A DNA stretch of 64,000 bases from Myxococcus dinghuensis (GTDB taxonomy: Bacteria; Myxococcota; Myxococcia; Myxococcales; Myxococcaceae). The notes beneath the pieces were generated by a model. It searched no databases and was not told where the DNA came from. It worked only from the letters and a program-made list of their open reading frames with translations. Both the position numbers and the translations under genes were made by a program. Location: positions 124,001 through 188,000 of the forward strand of contig NZ_JAKCFB010000018.1 in assembly GCF_024198235.1 (NCBI RefSeq), read 5' to 3'. Below are positions 51,256 to 59,913 of the stretch, one piece after another. How positions within the stretch are numbered: position 1 is the first letter of the stretch; every line of letters begins with the position of its first letter.

Positions 51256-52395
51256 TCAGGTGACCTCCAACGCCACGGCCTCCAGGTACTCCGCCCAGGG
51301 GGAGCCCGCGAGGCTCGGATGGTCGGGTGGCAGCCCGGGGCGCGCCAGCCGGGTGGCGATGCGCGCCTCGGCCTCGCAGGCGGTGGCCACCAGCTCGTCG
51401 AAGCCCCCCAGGGGGATGGGTGGGTGATACCCGACCACGAGCAGCCGGCCCCCGTGCCGCGTGCGACGCAGCGCGTACCGGACGTGCTCCACGAAGGACT
51501 CCGAGGATTCGACTCCGAGTGTATCCAGCAGCACCAGGTCGAACGTCTCCCCCACCGCGCGCAGCGCCTGGAGGGCCGAGCCCTTCTCCACGAGCACCCG
51601 CCCGAGCAGCCCGTTGGCCTCGGCGTTCTCCCGCGCCAGGTCCGCCGCGTCCGCGTCCTCGTCGAAGGCGAGGATGTGGCGGGCGCCATGCAACCCCGCG
51701 TGGACGAACTGGCCCCCCACGTTGCAGCGGACATCCAGCACCCGGCCTCCCCAGGCCATGCGCCCGACGATGCGGCGCAGCTCGCGCAGGTCGTACGCGT
51801 AGCCCGTGCCCTGGCCATACGTGAGGTCCACCGTGAAGCGGGCCCCCAGCTCCAGCAACCGGCTCCAGCGGGGTGGGGTGCCGTAGAGGACGTGGGGGCG
51901 CTGGAGGGGCAGGCCCAGGGCCTTGCGGCGGGGGGCGTCGTTGCGCAGCAGCACGGAGCTGGCGCCCGTCACCTCCACCAGCGCGCGGGTGATGTCCTGG
52001 TGGCGCGCGTCCATGGAGCGGGTGAGCGTCTGCACGACGAAGTGCGTGTCGTACCGGTCCACGACGAGGCCCGGCAGCCCGTCCCCGTCGTCGTTGACGA
52101 CGCGGCAGAAGCGCGGGTCGTCCACCAGCTGGGCTCGCCGCTCGAAGGCGTGGCGCAGGTGGCGGGGGATGAGCCCCTCCACCGCCTCGTCGGGGAAGCC
52201 CAGGCGGCGGATGGCCAGGGGGGCCTCGAGGTCCACGTCGCCCAGGCCCAGCACCACCCCGTCCTCGTCCACCAGGCGCACGGGCTCGCCGGGCCGGGGC
52301 GTACCCTCGATGGAGACGATGTCCTCCCGGCGCAACCAGGGCGCGCCATGTCGCAGCCGACGGGCGGCGTCCCGGGACAGATAGGTGCTGAGCAC
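51256..52395 (-). CDS. RlmI/RlmK-like rRNA methyltransferase homologue with altered motifs
   Basis: 379 residues from GTG 52395, with GGAGG at 8 bp. A PUA-like N-terminal domain (ARRLRHGAPWLRREDIVSIEG) precedes an EEHGM-type middle domain and a SAM-binding domain. Motif I reads VLDVRCNVGGQFVHA where active homologues have VLNCFSYTGGF. The segment normally reading MDPPKF reads LLDTLGVE, and the KTGYYLDQR motif reads GTGYAYDLRE. The fold looks intact but the catalytic Pro-Pro motif is missing. It could be an RNA-binding non-enzyme or have changed specificity. It stands at the head of the group of three inactive-looking genes. Confidence 0.8.
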   Translation of the reverse strand: MLSTYLSRDAARRLRHGAPWLRREDIVSIEGTPRPGEPVRLVDEDGVVLGLGDVDLEAPLAIRRLGFPDEAVEGLIPRHLRHAFERRAQLVDDPRFCRVVNDDGDGLPGLVVDRYDTHFVVQTLTRSMDARHQDITRALVEVTGASSVLLRNDAPRRKALGLPLQRPHVLYGTPPRWSRLLELGARFTVDLTYGQGTGYAYDLRELRRIVGRMAWGGRVLDVRCNVGGQFVHAGLHGARHILAFDEDADAADLARENAEANGLLGRVLVEKGSALQALRAVGETFDLVLLDTLGVESSESFVEHVRYALRRTRHGGRLLVVGYHPPIPLGGFDELVATACEAEARIATRLARPGLPPDHPSLAGSPWAEYLEAVALEVT

Positions 52396-52531
52396 GGCGC
52401 GTCCTCCCCTCTCGTGGCGCCGCGAGCCTGGATGCCCGCGGACGACTTCCAGCGGACAACATGGGCCGTGCGCTTGCCGATGGCGGCGGGCGCCGGGCCG
52501 TCGCGCTGGGGGGCAGGGGAGGGAGCGGGCC

Positions 52532-52900
52532 TCAGGACGACGGTGGCGTCCGCTTGAAGGCCTTGAACGTCACGCGGGTGAGCATGGAGCTGGCCACCAG
52601 GGCGAGGATGATGCCCAGCACGCGCAGCCTCCACGAGTCGCGGAACACCAGGGAGAGGGCCACGGCGCCCAGCAGCACCACCCCGGCCACCGGCAGCCAC
52701 TGCCCGCGCGCCGCCAGCCCCGTGGCGGGCCGCCGCGCGCGCGCCAGCACGGGCAGGCTGCCCGCCTTGCGCCACTGGGAGGCGCTCTCCTCGCGCACCT
52801 CGTCGTCGGGATCGACGAGGCCCTGGACATAGGCCCGCTCCACGTCCCCCAGGCTGGGGTAGGTCAACTCACCTTCGGGCGTGCGCACGACGTACCGCAT
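52532..52900 (-). CDS. Small membrane protein with GYF-like N-terminus
   Basis: 122 residues from ATG 52900, with a strong AAGGAGG at 6 bp. The first 55 residues (YVVRTPEGELTYPSLGDVERAYVQGLVDPDDEV) resemble GYF_2/DUF4339 modules, small domains that often sit on membrane proteins. Two hydrophobic helices follow at about 70-87 and 92-108. The function is unknown. It is 28 bp downstream of the convergent-side start of the FAD dehydrogenase stop, on the same strand. Confidence 0.72.
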   Translation of the reverse strand: MRYVVRTPEGELTYPSLGDVERAYVQGLVDPDDEVREESASQWRKAGSLPVLARARRPATGLAARGQWLPVAGVVLLGAVALSLVFRDSWRLRVLGIILALVASSMLTRVTFKAFKRTPPSS

Positions 52901-52928
52901 GACGACCTCCTTCGTCGCGCCTGGGGCC

Positions 52929-54524
52929 TTACGACAGCTCGGTGGCAATCTGCTCCGCGACCCGCAGGCCATCAATGGCCGAAGAGACGATGCCGCCCGC
53001 GTACCCGCAGCCCTCGCCCGCCGGATAGAGGCCCCGCATGGACACCGACTGGAGGTCGTCGCCCCGGGTGATGCGCACGGGCGAGGACGTGCGGCTCTCG
53101 ATGCCGATGAGCTTGCCCTCGTCGCTGATGAAGCCGCGCATCTTCCGGTCGAACGTCTTCAGCGCCTGCTTGATGGAGGTGGTGAGTCGCGCGGGGAACA
53201 GCCGGTTCAGGTCCACGTGCGCCAGCCCCGGCCGGTAGCTCGTGTCGCCCGGGTCCTTCTTCACGCGGCCGGCGAGGTAGTCCGGGATGGTCTGCGCGGG
53301 CGCGAAGAAGCGGCCCCCGCCCAGCTCGTACGCCTTCTGCTCCCAGTGGCGCTGGAACTCGAGGCCCGCCAGCGGCCCCCGGAAGCCCTCGCGTTCGAAG
53401 TCCGCCACGGACACGGAGACGACGATGCCGGCGTTGGCGAAGCGCGCGTTGCGGCGCGAGTTGCTCATGCCGTTGGTGCACTGCAGGCCGTCCTGGGTGG
53501 GCGTGGGCACGACGATGCCGCCGGGGCACATGCAGAACGAGTAGACGCCCCGCACCTCTCCGTCCACGTCCAGGTTCTCCGCCAGCTTGTAGTCGGCCGG
53601 GGGCAGCTTCGGGTTCTTCGCCGCGCCGCCGTACTGGATGCCGTTGATGAGCGTCTGGGGGTGCTCGGCGCGGAAGCCCAGGGCGAAGGGCTTGGCCTCC
53701 ACGCTGACGCGGCCGTCGGCGGCGAAGCGCTCGTACAGCTCCCGCGCGGAGTTGCCCGGCGCGAGGATGACGCGGTCGCTCTCCAGCGTCCGCCCGTCGG
53801 ACAGCTTCACCCCGGCCACCCGGCCGTCGCGGTAGAGCAGGTCGTCCACCCGCAGCCCGAAGTGGACCTGGCACCCGCCGGCGATGAGCTCCTCGCGCAG
53901 CTTCGCCACCGCGCCCGGCAGGAGGTCCGACCCGATGTGCGGCTTGCCCTCGATGAGGATGTGGTCCGGGGCGCCGTAGCGGGCGAACGCCTCGATGACC
54001 TTGCGCACCATGGGGTGGTTGATGCGCGTGGACAGCTTGCCGTCCGTGTAGGCCCCGGCGCCGCCCTCGCCGAAGTTCATGTTGCTCTCCGGGTCGAGCG
54101 TGCCGTCGCGCATCAGCTTCGCGACGTCCTTGCGGCGCGACACCACCTCGCGGCCCCGCTCGATGAGGATGCTGCGCACGCCGCGCTCGAGCAGCCCCAG
54201 CGCGCAGAACAACCCCGCGGGCCCCGTGCCGATGATGATGGGCCACTGCTCGGGCGGCTTCACCGACGGCAGCAGCTCCGGAGGCGGGGGCACCTCGCCC
54301 ACGTCCGGCGGCAGCGTCGCCGGCTTGCGCCCCGGCGCCATCTCCACTTCCAGCGTGTAGATGTAGCGGGGGCTCCCCTTCTTGCGGGCGTCGAGCACCG
54401 ACCGCACCACCCGCACGGACGCCAGGTCGGAGCGGGTGACGCCCAGCTTCTCCGCGGCGCGCTGACCGAGCAGCTCCTCCGGCTCGTCCAGCCACAGCCC
54501 GATGTTGTTCACCCGAAACGCCAT
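52929..54524 (-). CDS. FAD-dependent dehydrogenase of the large YhiN/GidA-like flavoprotein group
   Basis: 531 residues. After an about 90-residue N-terminal domain, the FAD-binding motif PIIIGTGPAGLFCALGLLERG lies near 95-115, with the family motif NMNFGEGGAGAYTDGKL near 148-165. Other signatures are RINHPMVRKVIEAF, GRTLESDRVILAPGNSARELYERF, SFCMCPGGIVVPTPT and GLYPAGEGCGYAGGIVSSAIDGL at the end. This pattern matches the uncharacterised family often labelled FAD-dependent dehydrogenase. The ATG at 54524 is followed upstream by a long regulatory gap containing a palindrome, shared with the divergent small gene. Confidence 0.88.
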   Translation of the reverse strand: MAFRVNNIGLWLDEPEELLGQRAAEKLGVTRSDLASVRVVRSVLDARKKGSPRYIYTLEVEMAPGRKPATLPPDVGEVPPPPELLPSVKPPEQWPIIIGTGPAGLFCALGLLERGVRSILIERGREVVSRRKDVAKLMRDGTLDPESNMNFGEGGAGAYTDGKLSTRINHPMVRKVIEAFARYGAPDHILIEGKPHIGSDLLPGAVAKLREELIAGGCQVHFGLRVDDLLYRDGRVAGVKLSDGRTLESDRVILAPGNSARELYERFAADGRVSVEAKPFALGFRAEHPQTLINGIQYGGAAKNPKLPPADYKLAENLDVDGEVRGVYSFCMCPGGIVVPTPTQDGLQCTNGMSNSRRNARFANAGIVVSVSVADFEREGFRGPLAGLEFQRHWEQKAYELGGGRFFAPAQTIPDYLAGRVKKDPGDTSYRPGLAHVDLNRLFPARLTTSIKQALKTFDRKMRGFISDEGKLIGIESRTSSPVRITRGDDLQSVSMRGLYPAGEGCGYAGGIVSSAIDGLRVAEQIATELS

Positions 54525-54670
54525 GTCCGTTTGCTCCTGATGGGGGGCGCGTATCTGCTCCACCCCCTTGAAAGATTGCAAGCACTTGAAACCACGGGAG
54601 CCCGCACCGCGCGCCAGGTGCGTACCCGCCGATGCACCCGCCCCCTGCCTTTTCCCCGGCGTGTCCCCCG

Positions 54671-54692
54671 GGTGCGAAGCCCGCTTCGCACC
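54671..54692. promoter_or_regulatory. Perfect 22-bp palindrome, probable activator or operator site
   Basis: GGTGCGAAGC (54671-54680), CC, GCTTCGCACC (54683-54692). Its centre lies about 115 bp upstream of the start point expected from the sigma-54-like promoter, the normal position of an enhancer-binding-protein site. Confidence 0.6.
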
Positions 54693-54769
54693 GCGTCAGG
54701 ACTCATTCCTGCCCCTTTGGACCTCCAACCCCTGGGAACTGTTGAGGAATCCGTTTGGAAGAGAACGAC

Positions 54770-54785
54770 TGGCACGAGGGTTGAA
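54770..54785 (+). promoter_or_regulatory. Candidate sigma-54 promoter of the small gene
   Basis: TGGCACGAGGGTTGAA matches the -24 element TGGCACG exactly with correct spacing to the -12 element, but the -12 reads TTGA instead of TTGC. Transcription would start near 54797. Confidence 0.5.
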
Positions 54786-54853
54786 TCCTTGGCCCGGAGT
54801 GATTACGCGGCGGCCCCCCTCATTCCCGCCGCCCGAAATTGGAGGCATCCACA

Positions 54854-55057
54854 GTGAGCACCGATCAAAAGGGCACCCGGATCCTGGCGCGCACCTTCTT
54901 CAACCAGCTTCGCGCGAGCGGCTACACCCCGCACCAGGTCATCGGCATCGCCACGGAGTTGCTCGATCTGGTGACGTCGGACCTCAAGGAAGGCGACAAG
55001 GAGGTCGCCGTCGCCGCGCCCCAGGAGCAGGGCGCCGAGTGGCAGCAGCGCGCCTGA
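54854..55057 (+). CDS. Small protein of unknown function
   Basis: 67 residues from GTG 54854, with GGAGG at 8 bp. The sequence is mostly helical (ILARTFFNQLRASGYTPHQVIGIATELLDLVTSDLKEG), with an acidic, Gln/Ala-rich tail and no signal peptide or Cys. I do not recognise a family. It has its own candidate sigma-54 promoter and an efficient terminator, so it forms a single-gene transcript, as is common for developmental or starvation-regulated genes in myxobacteria. Function unknown. Confidence 0.65.
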   Translation: MSTDQKGTRILARTFFNQLRASGYTPHQVIGIATELLDLVTSDLKEGDKEVAVAAPQEQGAEWQQRA

Positions 55058-55152
55058 GGGCGACCGCCTGATGTTCCACGCCCCCCGCGGGTGGGCGGGC
55101 TCCGGACGGGTTTTCCGGGGCCCCCGCCCGCGAGGTGGAAGGGTCGAACCCG

Positions 55153-55174
55153 AGCCGGCGTCAGCCGGCTTTTT
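55153..55174 (+). terminator. Intrinsic terminator overlapping the end of dgkA
   Basis: AGCCGGC (55153-55159), loop GTCA, GCCGGCT (55164-55170), then TTTT. It serves the small plus-strand gene. Its loop contains the dgkA stop codon (TGA on the minus strand, 55163-55161). Confidence 0.85.
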
Positions 55175-55856
55175 CGTGTCCATTGACTGGGGAATCGCCC
55201 GCTGGAGGGGCCGTGGAGCGCGCTTCGCGCCTGCGGGTCCAGGCGCTCGAGCCGGCGACGAAGAGCAGGCCCGCGGTCATCGCGGAGAACACCAGGCTCG
55301 CCGAGCGCTGGGCCAGGACGGCCAGGAGCCCGCAGCCCCCCAGGAACGCGAGCACGTCCACCCATGCGGGGCGCGGCTGGGGCAGCACGAGGACGAGCAC
55401 GCACGCGGTGAGGGGCAGGCCGAGCGCCACCTGCCGGACGATGGCGTCCGTGCTGGTGCGCACCGTCTCCCAGTTGTGCACGAGGATGGCGGCGAAGATG
55501 ACCACCGTGCCCAGGGCGAGCACGAGCACGCCCGCGGCGGCGGCGTCCTTGGTGAGGCGGGCCTTCTCGTCGAAGTGGTTCACCGCCAGGTCGACCAGGT
55601 GCTCCAGGGCGCTGTTGAGGATTTCGGCGAAGAAGATGAGCAGGACGCAGAAGATGAGCGTCACCTTCTCCGCGAGCCCCAGGGGGATGCCGCTGCCGAC
55701 CAGGCCCACCAGGACCGCGGAGACCAGGTGCACGCGCATGTTGCGCTGGTGGACGACGGTGTGGATGAGGCCCGCCCAGGCATGCCCGAACGAGGCGAGG
55801 AACCCCGACCCGCGACGGGAGGGGAAGTGGGGGGGAGGCCGGGCAGGTGCGTTCAT
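55161..55856 (-). CDS. dgkA: Diacylglycerol/undecaprenol kinase family protein
   Basis: 231 residues. The DgkA core spans about 15-135: GFLASFGHAWAGLIHTVVHQRNMRVH, membrane helices, and the catalytic stretch LIFFAEILNSALEHLVDLAV (Glu/Asn/Glu as in EVLNTAIE), then KARLTKDAAAAGVLVLAL. Gram-positive-type members phosphorylate undecaprenol and Gram-negative ones diacylglycerol, recycling lipids after envelope synthesis. It has an additional C-terminal part (about 150-215) with two more hydrophobic helices, longer than the roughly 120-residue family norm. Its final codons lie within the terminator of the convergent small gene. Confidence 0.88.
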   Translation of the reverse strand: MNAPARPPPHFPSRRGSGFLASFGHAWAGLIHTVVHQRNMRVHLVSAVLVGLVGSGIPLGLAEKVTLIFCVLLIFFAEILNSALEHLVDLAVNHFDEKARLTKDAAAAGVLVLALGTVVIFAAILVHNWETVRTSTDAIVRQVALGLPLTACVLVLVLPQPRPAWVDVLAFLGGCGLLAVLAQRSASLVFSAMTAGLLFVAGSSAWTRRREARSTAPPAGDSPVNGHEKAG

Positions 55857-55934
55857 CGGAGCTTGAAGAGACGGGCAGGCTAGCACCCACGGCTCCGATT
55901 GCCGTGGGGATGTGAATGGGTAAGGTCGCCCGCC

Positions 55935-58775
55935 ATGAGTACCGACTTCTCGTGGACACGCCCGGTGGGCGCGCTGTGTGCCCTCCTCCTGACCTCGTCG
56001 CTGGCCTGGGCCGGAGCGCCTTCCGTCGCTCCGGACGACGTGGGCGCCTGCGGCCTGGAGCCGCCGGGTGTCGAATACCTGCCAGCGCCGGGACCGCGCG
56101 CGCACGAGACGCGGCGGCTCTTGGCCTTCGATGCGCCGGTGGTGCGGCGCGAGGCGCGGGACGGCTCGGGGGCGGTGTCCGCGCTCTCCGGCGTTCCCCA
56201 GACGCGGGTGCGGACCGGCGCGCTGTCCGGCAAGGTCGTGTACCTGAGCCCCGGCCACGGCTTCTACCGGGACGCGTCCCTGCGGCGCTGGGCCACGCAG
56301 CGGCCCAACACGTGGGCGGTGGTGGAGGACTTCATCTCCGCCGAGGTGCTCAACCAGTACCTGCTGCCCATGCTGATGGGCGCGGGCGCCACGGTGGTTC
56401 CGGTGCGCGAGCCGGACCTCAACCCGAACATGGTCATCGTCGACGACGGCGCGGCGGGCTTCTCCCTCGAGGGGGACCCGGGCCTCGTGCGGCCCACGGA
56501 CCAGAAGGGGTGGGGCGCGCCGCCGTCGCCCATGGGCAACGGCGTGGAGCCGTTCACCCTGGGCACCACCCAGGTGCTCGTCACCACCACCACGGCCACC
56601 GCGACGGCGACGTGGGCGCCGGTCATCCCGGCGGAGGGGGCCTACAACGTCTACGTGTCCTATGGCGCGGACGCCTCGCGCACGACGAGCGCGCACTACG
56701 TGGTGCGCCACGCGGGCGGGGAGAGCCACTTCCGCGTCAACCAGCGCCGCCACGGCGGGACGTGGGTGCTGCTGGGGCGCTTCCATTTCAAGGCGGGCGC
56801 GGGGGCGTCGGTCGTGTTGATGAACGACGCGGAGGAGGGCGCCACGGTGTCGCTGGACGCGGTGCGCTTCGGCGGCGGACGGGGCGTCATCGGCGACGCG
56901 GCGCAGGCCGCGCTGCCCCGCCCGCGCTACGAGGAGTCGGCGCGCTACCACGTCCAGTTCAGCGGCGCGCCCTTCGGCGTCTACGCGCCCACGGGGGCCA
57001 ACGCGCTGTCCAACGAGCGCAACGCGGACGTGACGTCGCGCGCGCGCTTCGCGGCGTGGTTGCACGAGGAGGGCGAGGACGCGGTCTACGTGGCCTGGCA
57101 CACCAACGCCTCCACGACGGGCACGGTGGTGGGGACGGAGGGCTACGTGTACGGGCCCAACCCGGTGGACGGGACGCTCAACTTCACGGGCGTGCCCGGC
57201 AGCGACGTGCTGGCGCGGGCGCTGCTGGACGAGCTGGGCCGTGACATCCGCCGCGAGGTGGACCCGAACTGGCGGGTGCGCAACCTGCGCTCGGCGAACC
57301 TGGGCGAGGTGAATCCCGCGCACAACCCGGAGATGCCGTCCGTGCTGCTGGAGGTCGCGTACCACGACGCCGTCGCGGACTCGAACCGGCTGAAGGAGCC
57401 GGAGTTCCGCCGCGTCGCCGCGCGCGCCATCCTGCAGGGCCTCATCAAGTACTTCGCCGCGCGGGACGGCGTGGCGGTGCGCCTGCCGCCCGAGGCCCCC
57501 ACCGCCGTGGTGGCGCGCAACGCCGCGTCCGGCACGGTCGAGGTGCGCTGGGCCGCCCCCGCCGCGAACCCGGACGAGGAGGGCCGCGACGCCCCCACCG
57601 CGTACCGCGTCTACCAGAGCGTGGACGGCAAGGGCTGGGACGAGGGCACCGAGGTGACGCAGCCCCTGTTCTCCCTGCCGCTTCCGGCCGGCACGGTGCG
57701 CTACTTCCGCGTGGCGGCGGTGAGCGAGGGCGGAGAGGGCTTCCCGTCCGCCATCGTCGGCGCGCGCGCGGGAGACGCGCCGCCCGCGCTCATCGTCAAC
57801 GCGTTCGAGCGGCTCGACTCGGCCCAGGCCTGTGGCGTCGCGCTGGACGCGTACGCCCTGGAGGCGCCGCTGCGGGTGCTGGTGGAGGCGATGAACGACG
57901 GCAGCTATGCGCGGCGGCACGGCGACGCGGTGGCGTACTCCGGCCTGGCGTTCGACAGCGCGACGAGCGCGGCGGTGGCCGCCGGGTTGATCTCCCCGGG
58001 CGCGGGCTACGAGGTGGTGGACTGGTTCACCGGCCGGGGTGGCGTGGAGGGCGCCCGGCCGACGCGCGCCGAGCAGGACGCGCTGCGCGCCTTCGTCGCC
58101 GGCGGAGGGCACCTCCTGCTGTCCGGCAGCCAGGTGGCGTCCGCGCTCGCGGTGGGCTCGGCCGACGACAAGGCCTTCCTCGCGGACATCCTCCGGGCCT
58201 CGCCGGCCGGAGGGACGCCGCCGCTCGCCGTGGAGGGGATTCCCGGCGCGGACTACCTGTCGGAGCTGACGGGGGTGACGCTGGACGACGGCACGAAGGG
58301 GGCCTACCCGGTGGGCGTGACGGACGTGCTGACGCCCGCGTCGGGGGGCTCGGCGGTGCTGCGCTACACCGGGACGAACGGGGTGGCGGGGGTGGCCTCC
58401 GCGCCGGGGGGGCAGGTGCTCCTGCTGGGCGTGCCGTTCGAGGCCGTGGTCGGCCCCGCGGCGCGGGCGCGGCTGCTGTCCGCGTTCCTGGTGCGCGCGG
58501 GCTTCCCCGCGCCCGGGTCCCCGCCCGTCGACGACGCGGGCGACACGGGAGGCGGGCTGCTGTCCGGCTGCGTGGCGCCGCGCGGGGTGGACCCGCACCC
58601 GCCGGAGCCTCCGGACCCCATCGTGGTGGACGTGCTGCCGCAGTTCTATCCGCTCGGCGACTCCGGCTGCGGCTGTGGGGCTGGCGGGGGAACGGGGGCG
58701 GGGGCCTGGCTGTTGCTCGGAGTGATTGTTCAGCTTCGACGCGCGCGTCGTCGCGCGGGACACGGGAAGCGTTGA
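55935..58775 (+). CDS. N-acetylmuramoyl-L-alanine amidase with inserted golvesin-like domain, FN3 and MYXO-CTERM
   Basis: 946 residues with signal peptide (cut near AWAGA). The Amidase_3 domain is split: VVYLSPGHGFYRD (zinc His) near 100-112 and SAEVLNQYLLPML, then after an insertion SNERNADVTSRARFAAWLH, VYVAWHTNA (zinc His) and PSVLLEVAYHD (catalytic Glu) up to about 510. The insertion (about 195-320) carries a golvesin-type beta domain (YNVYVSYGADASRTTSAHYVV, GTWVLLGRFHFKAG). FN3 lies at about 520-615, then a ThuA/glutamine-amidotransferase-like fold to about 860 and the tail GCGCGAGG, helix, RRARRR, a MYXO-CTERM signal. It cleaves peptide stems from peptidoglycan, and its surface anchoring fits lysis of prey walls. 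Confidence 0.92.
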   Translation: MSTDFSWTRPVGALCALLLTSSLAWAGAPSVAPDDVGACGLEPPGVEYLPAPGPRAHETRRLLAFDAPVVRREARDGSGAVSALSGVPQTRVRTGALSGKVVYLSPGHGFYRDASLRRWATQRPNTWAVVEDFISAEVLNQYLLPMLMGAGATVVPVREPDLNPNMVIVDDGAAGFSLEGDPGLVRPTDQKGWGAPPSPMGNGVEPFTLGTTQVLVTTTTATATATWAPVIPAEGAYNVYVSYGADASRTTSAHYVVRHAGGESHFRVNQRRHGGTWVLLGRFHFKAGAGASVVLMNDAEEGATVSLDAVRFGGGRGVIGDAAQAALPRPRYEESARYHVQFSGAPFGVYAPTGANALSNERNADVTSRARFAAWLHEEGEDAVYVAWHTNASTTGTVVGTEGYVYGPNPVDGTLNFTGVPGSDVLARALLDELGRDIRREVDPNWRVRNLRSANLGEVNPAHNPEMPSVLLEVAYHDAVADSNRLKEPEFRRVAARAILQGLIKYFAARDGVAVRLPPEAPTAVVARNAASGTVEVRWAAPAANPDEEGRDAPTAYRVYQSVDGKGWDEGTEVTQPLFSLPLPAGTVRYFRVAAVSEGGEGFPSAIVGARAGDAPPALIVNAFERLDSAQACGVALDAYALEAPLRVLVEAMNDGSYARRHGDAVAYSGLAFDSATSAAVAAGLISPGAGYEVVDWFTGRGGVEGARPTRAEQDALRAFVAGGGHLLLSGSQVASALAVGSADDKAFLADILRASPAGGTPPLAVEGIPGADYLSELTGVTLDDGTKGAYPVGVTDVLTPASGGSAVLRYTGTNGVAGVASAPGGQVLLLGVPFEAVVGPAARARLLSAFLVRAGFPAPGSPPVDDAGDTGGGLLSGCVAPRGVDPHPPEPPDPIVVDVLPQFYPLGDSGCGCGAGGGTGAGAWLLLGVIVQLRRARRRAGHGKR

Positions 58776-58873
58776 CTCGGCGGGTTGGCGTGCCTACGGT
58801 CGGCGGCCCTCTTTTCCTGACGTGAAGATCCGTGGGTGCCCCTGGTCGCCCACCACTCCTAGGAGACACGAAC

Positions 58874-59884
<1,011 letters not shown>

Positions 59885-59913
59885 GGATTGTCGGGCGCAG
59901 AGGGGAGACCGAG

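Larger units (their letters stand above)
54525..54853. other. 329-bp divergent control region
   Basis: Between the FAD dehydrogenase gene and the small gene at 54854. It contains the perfect palindrome at 54671-54692 and a sigma-54-like element at 54770-54785. I see no coding sequence. Confidence 0.6.

Noticed and set aside
55161..58763. 1200-codon minus-strand frame over the amidase gene
   Set aside because: Shadow frame that only joins the real dgkA-like frame at its end; true start of dgkA is 55856.
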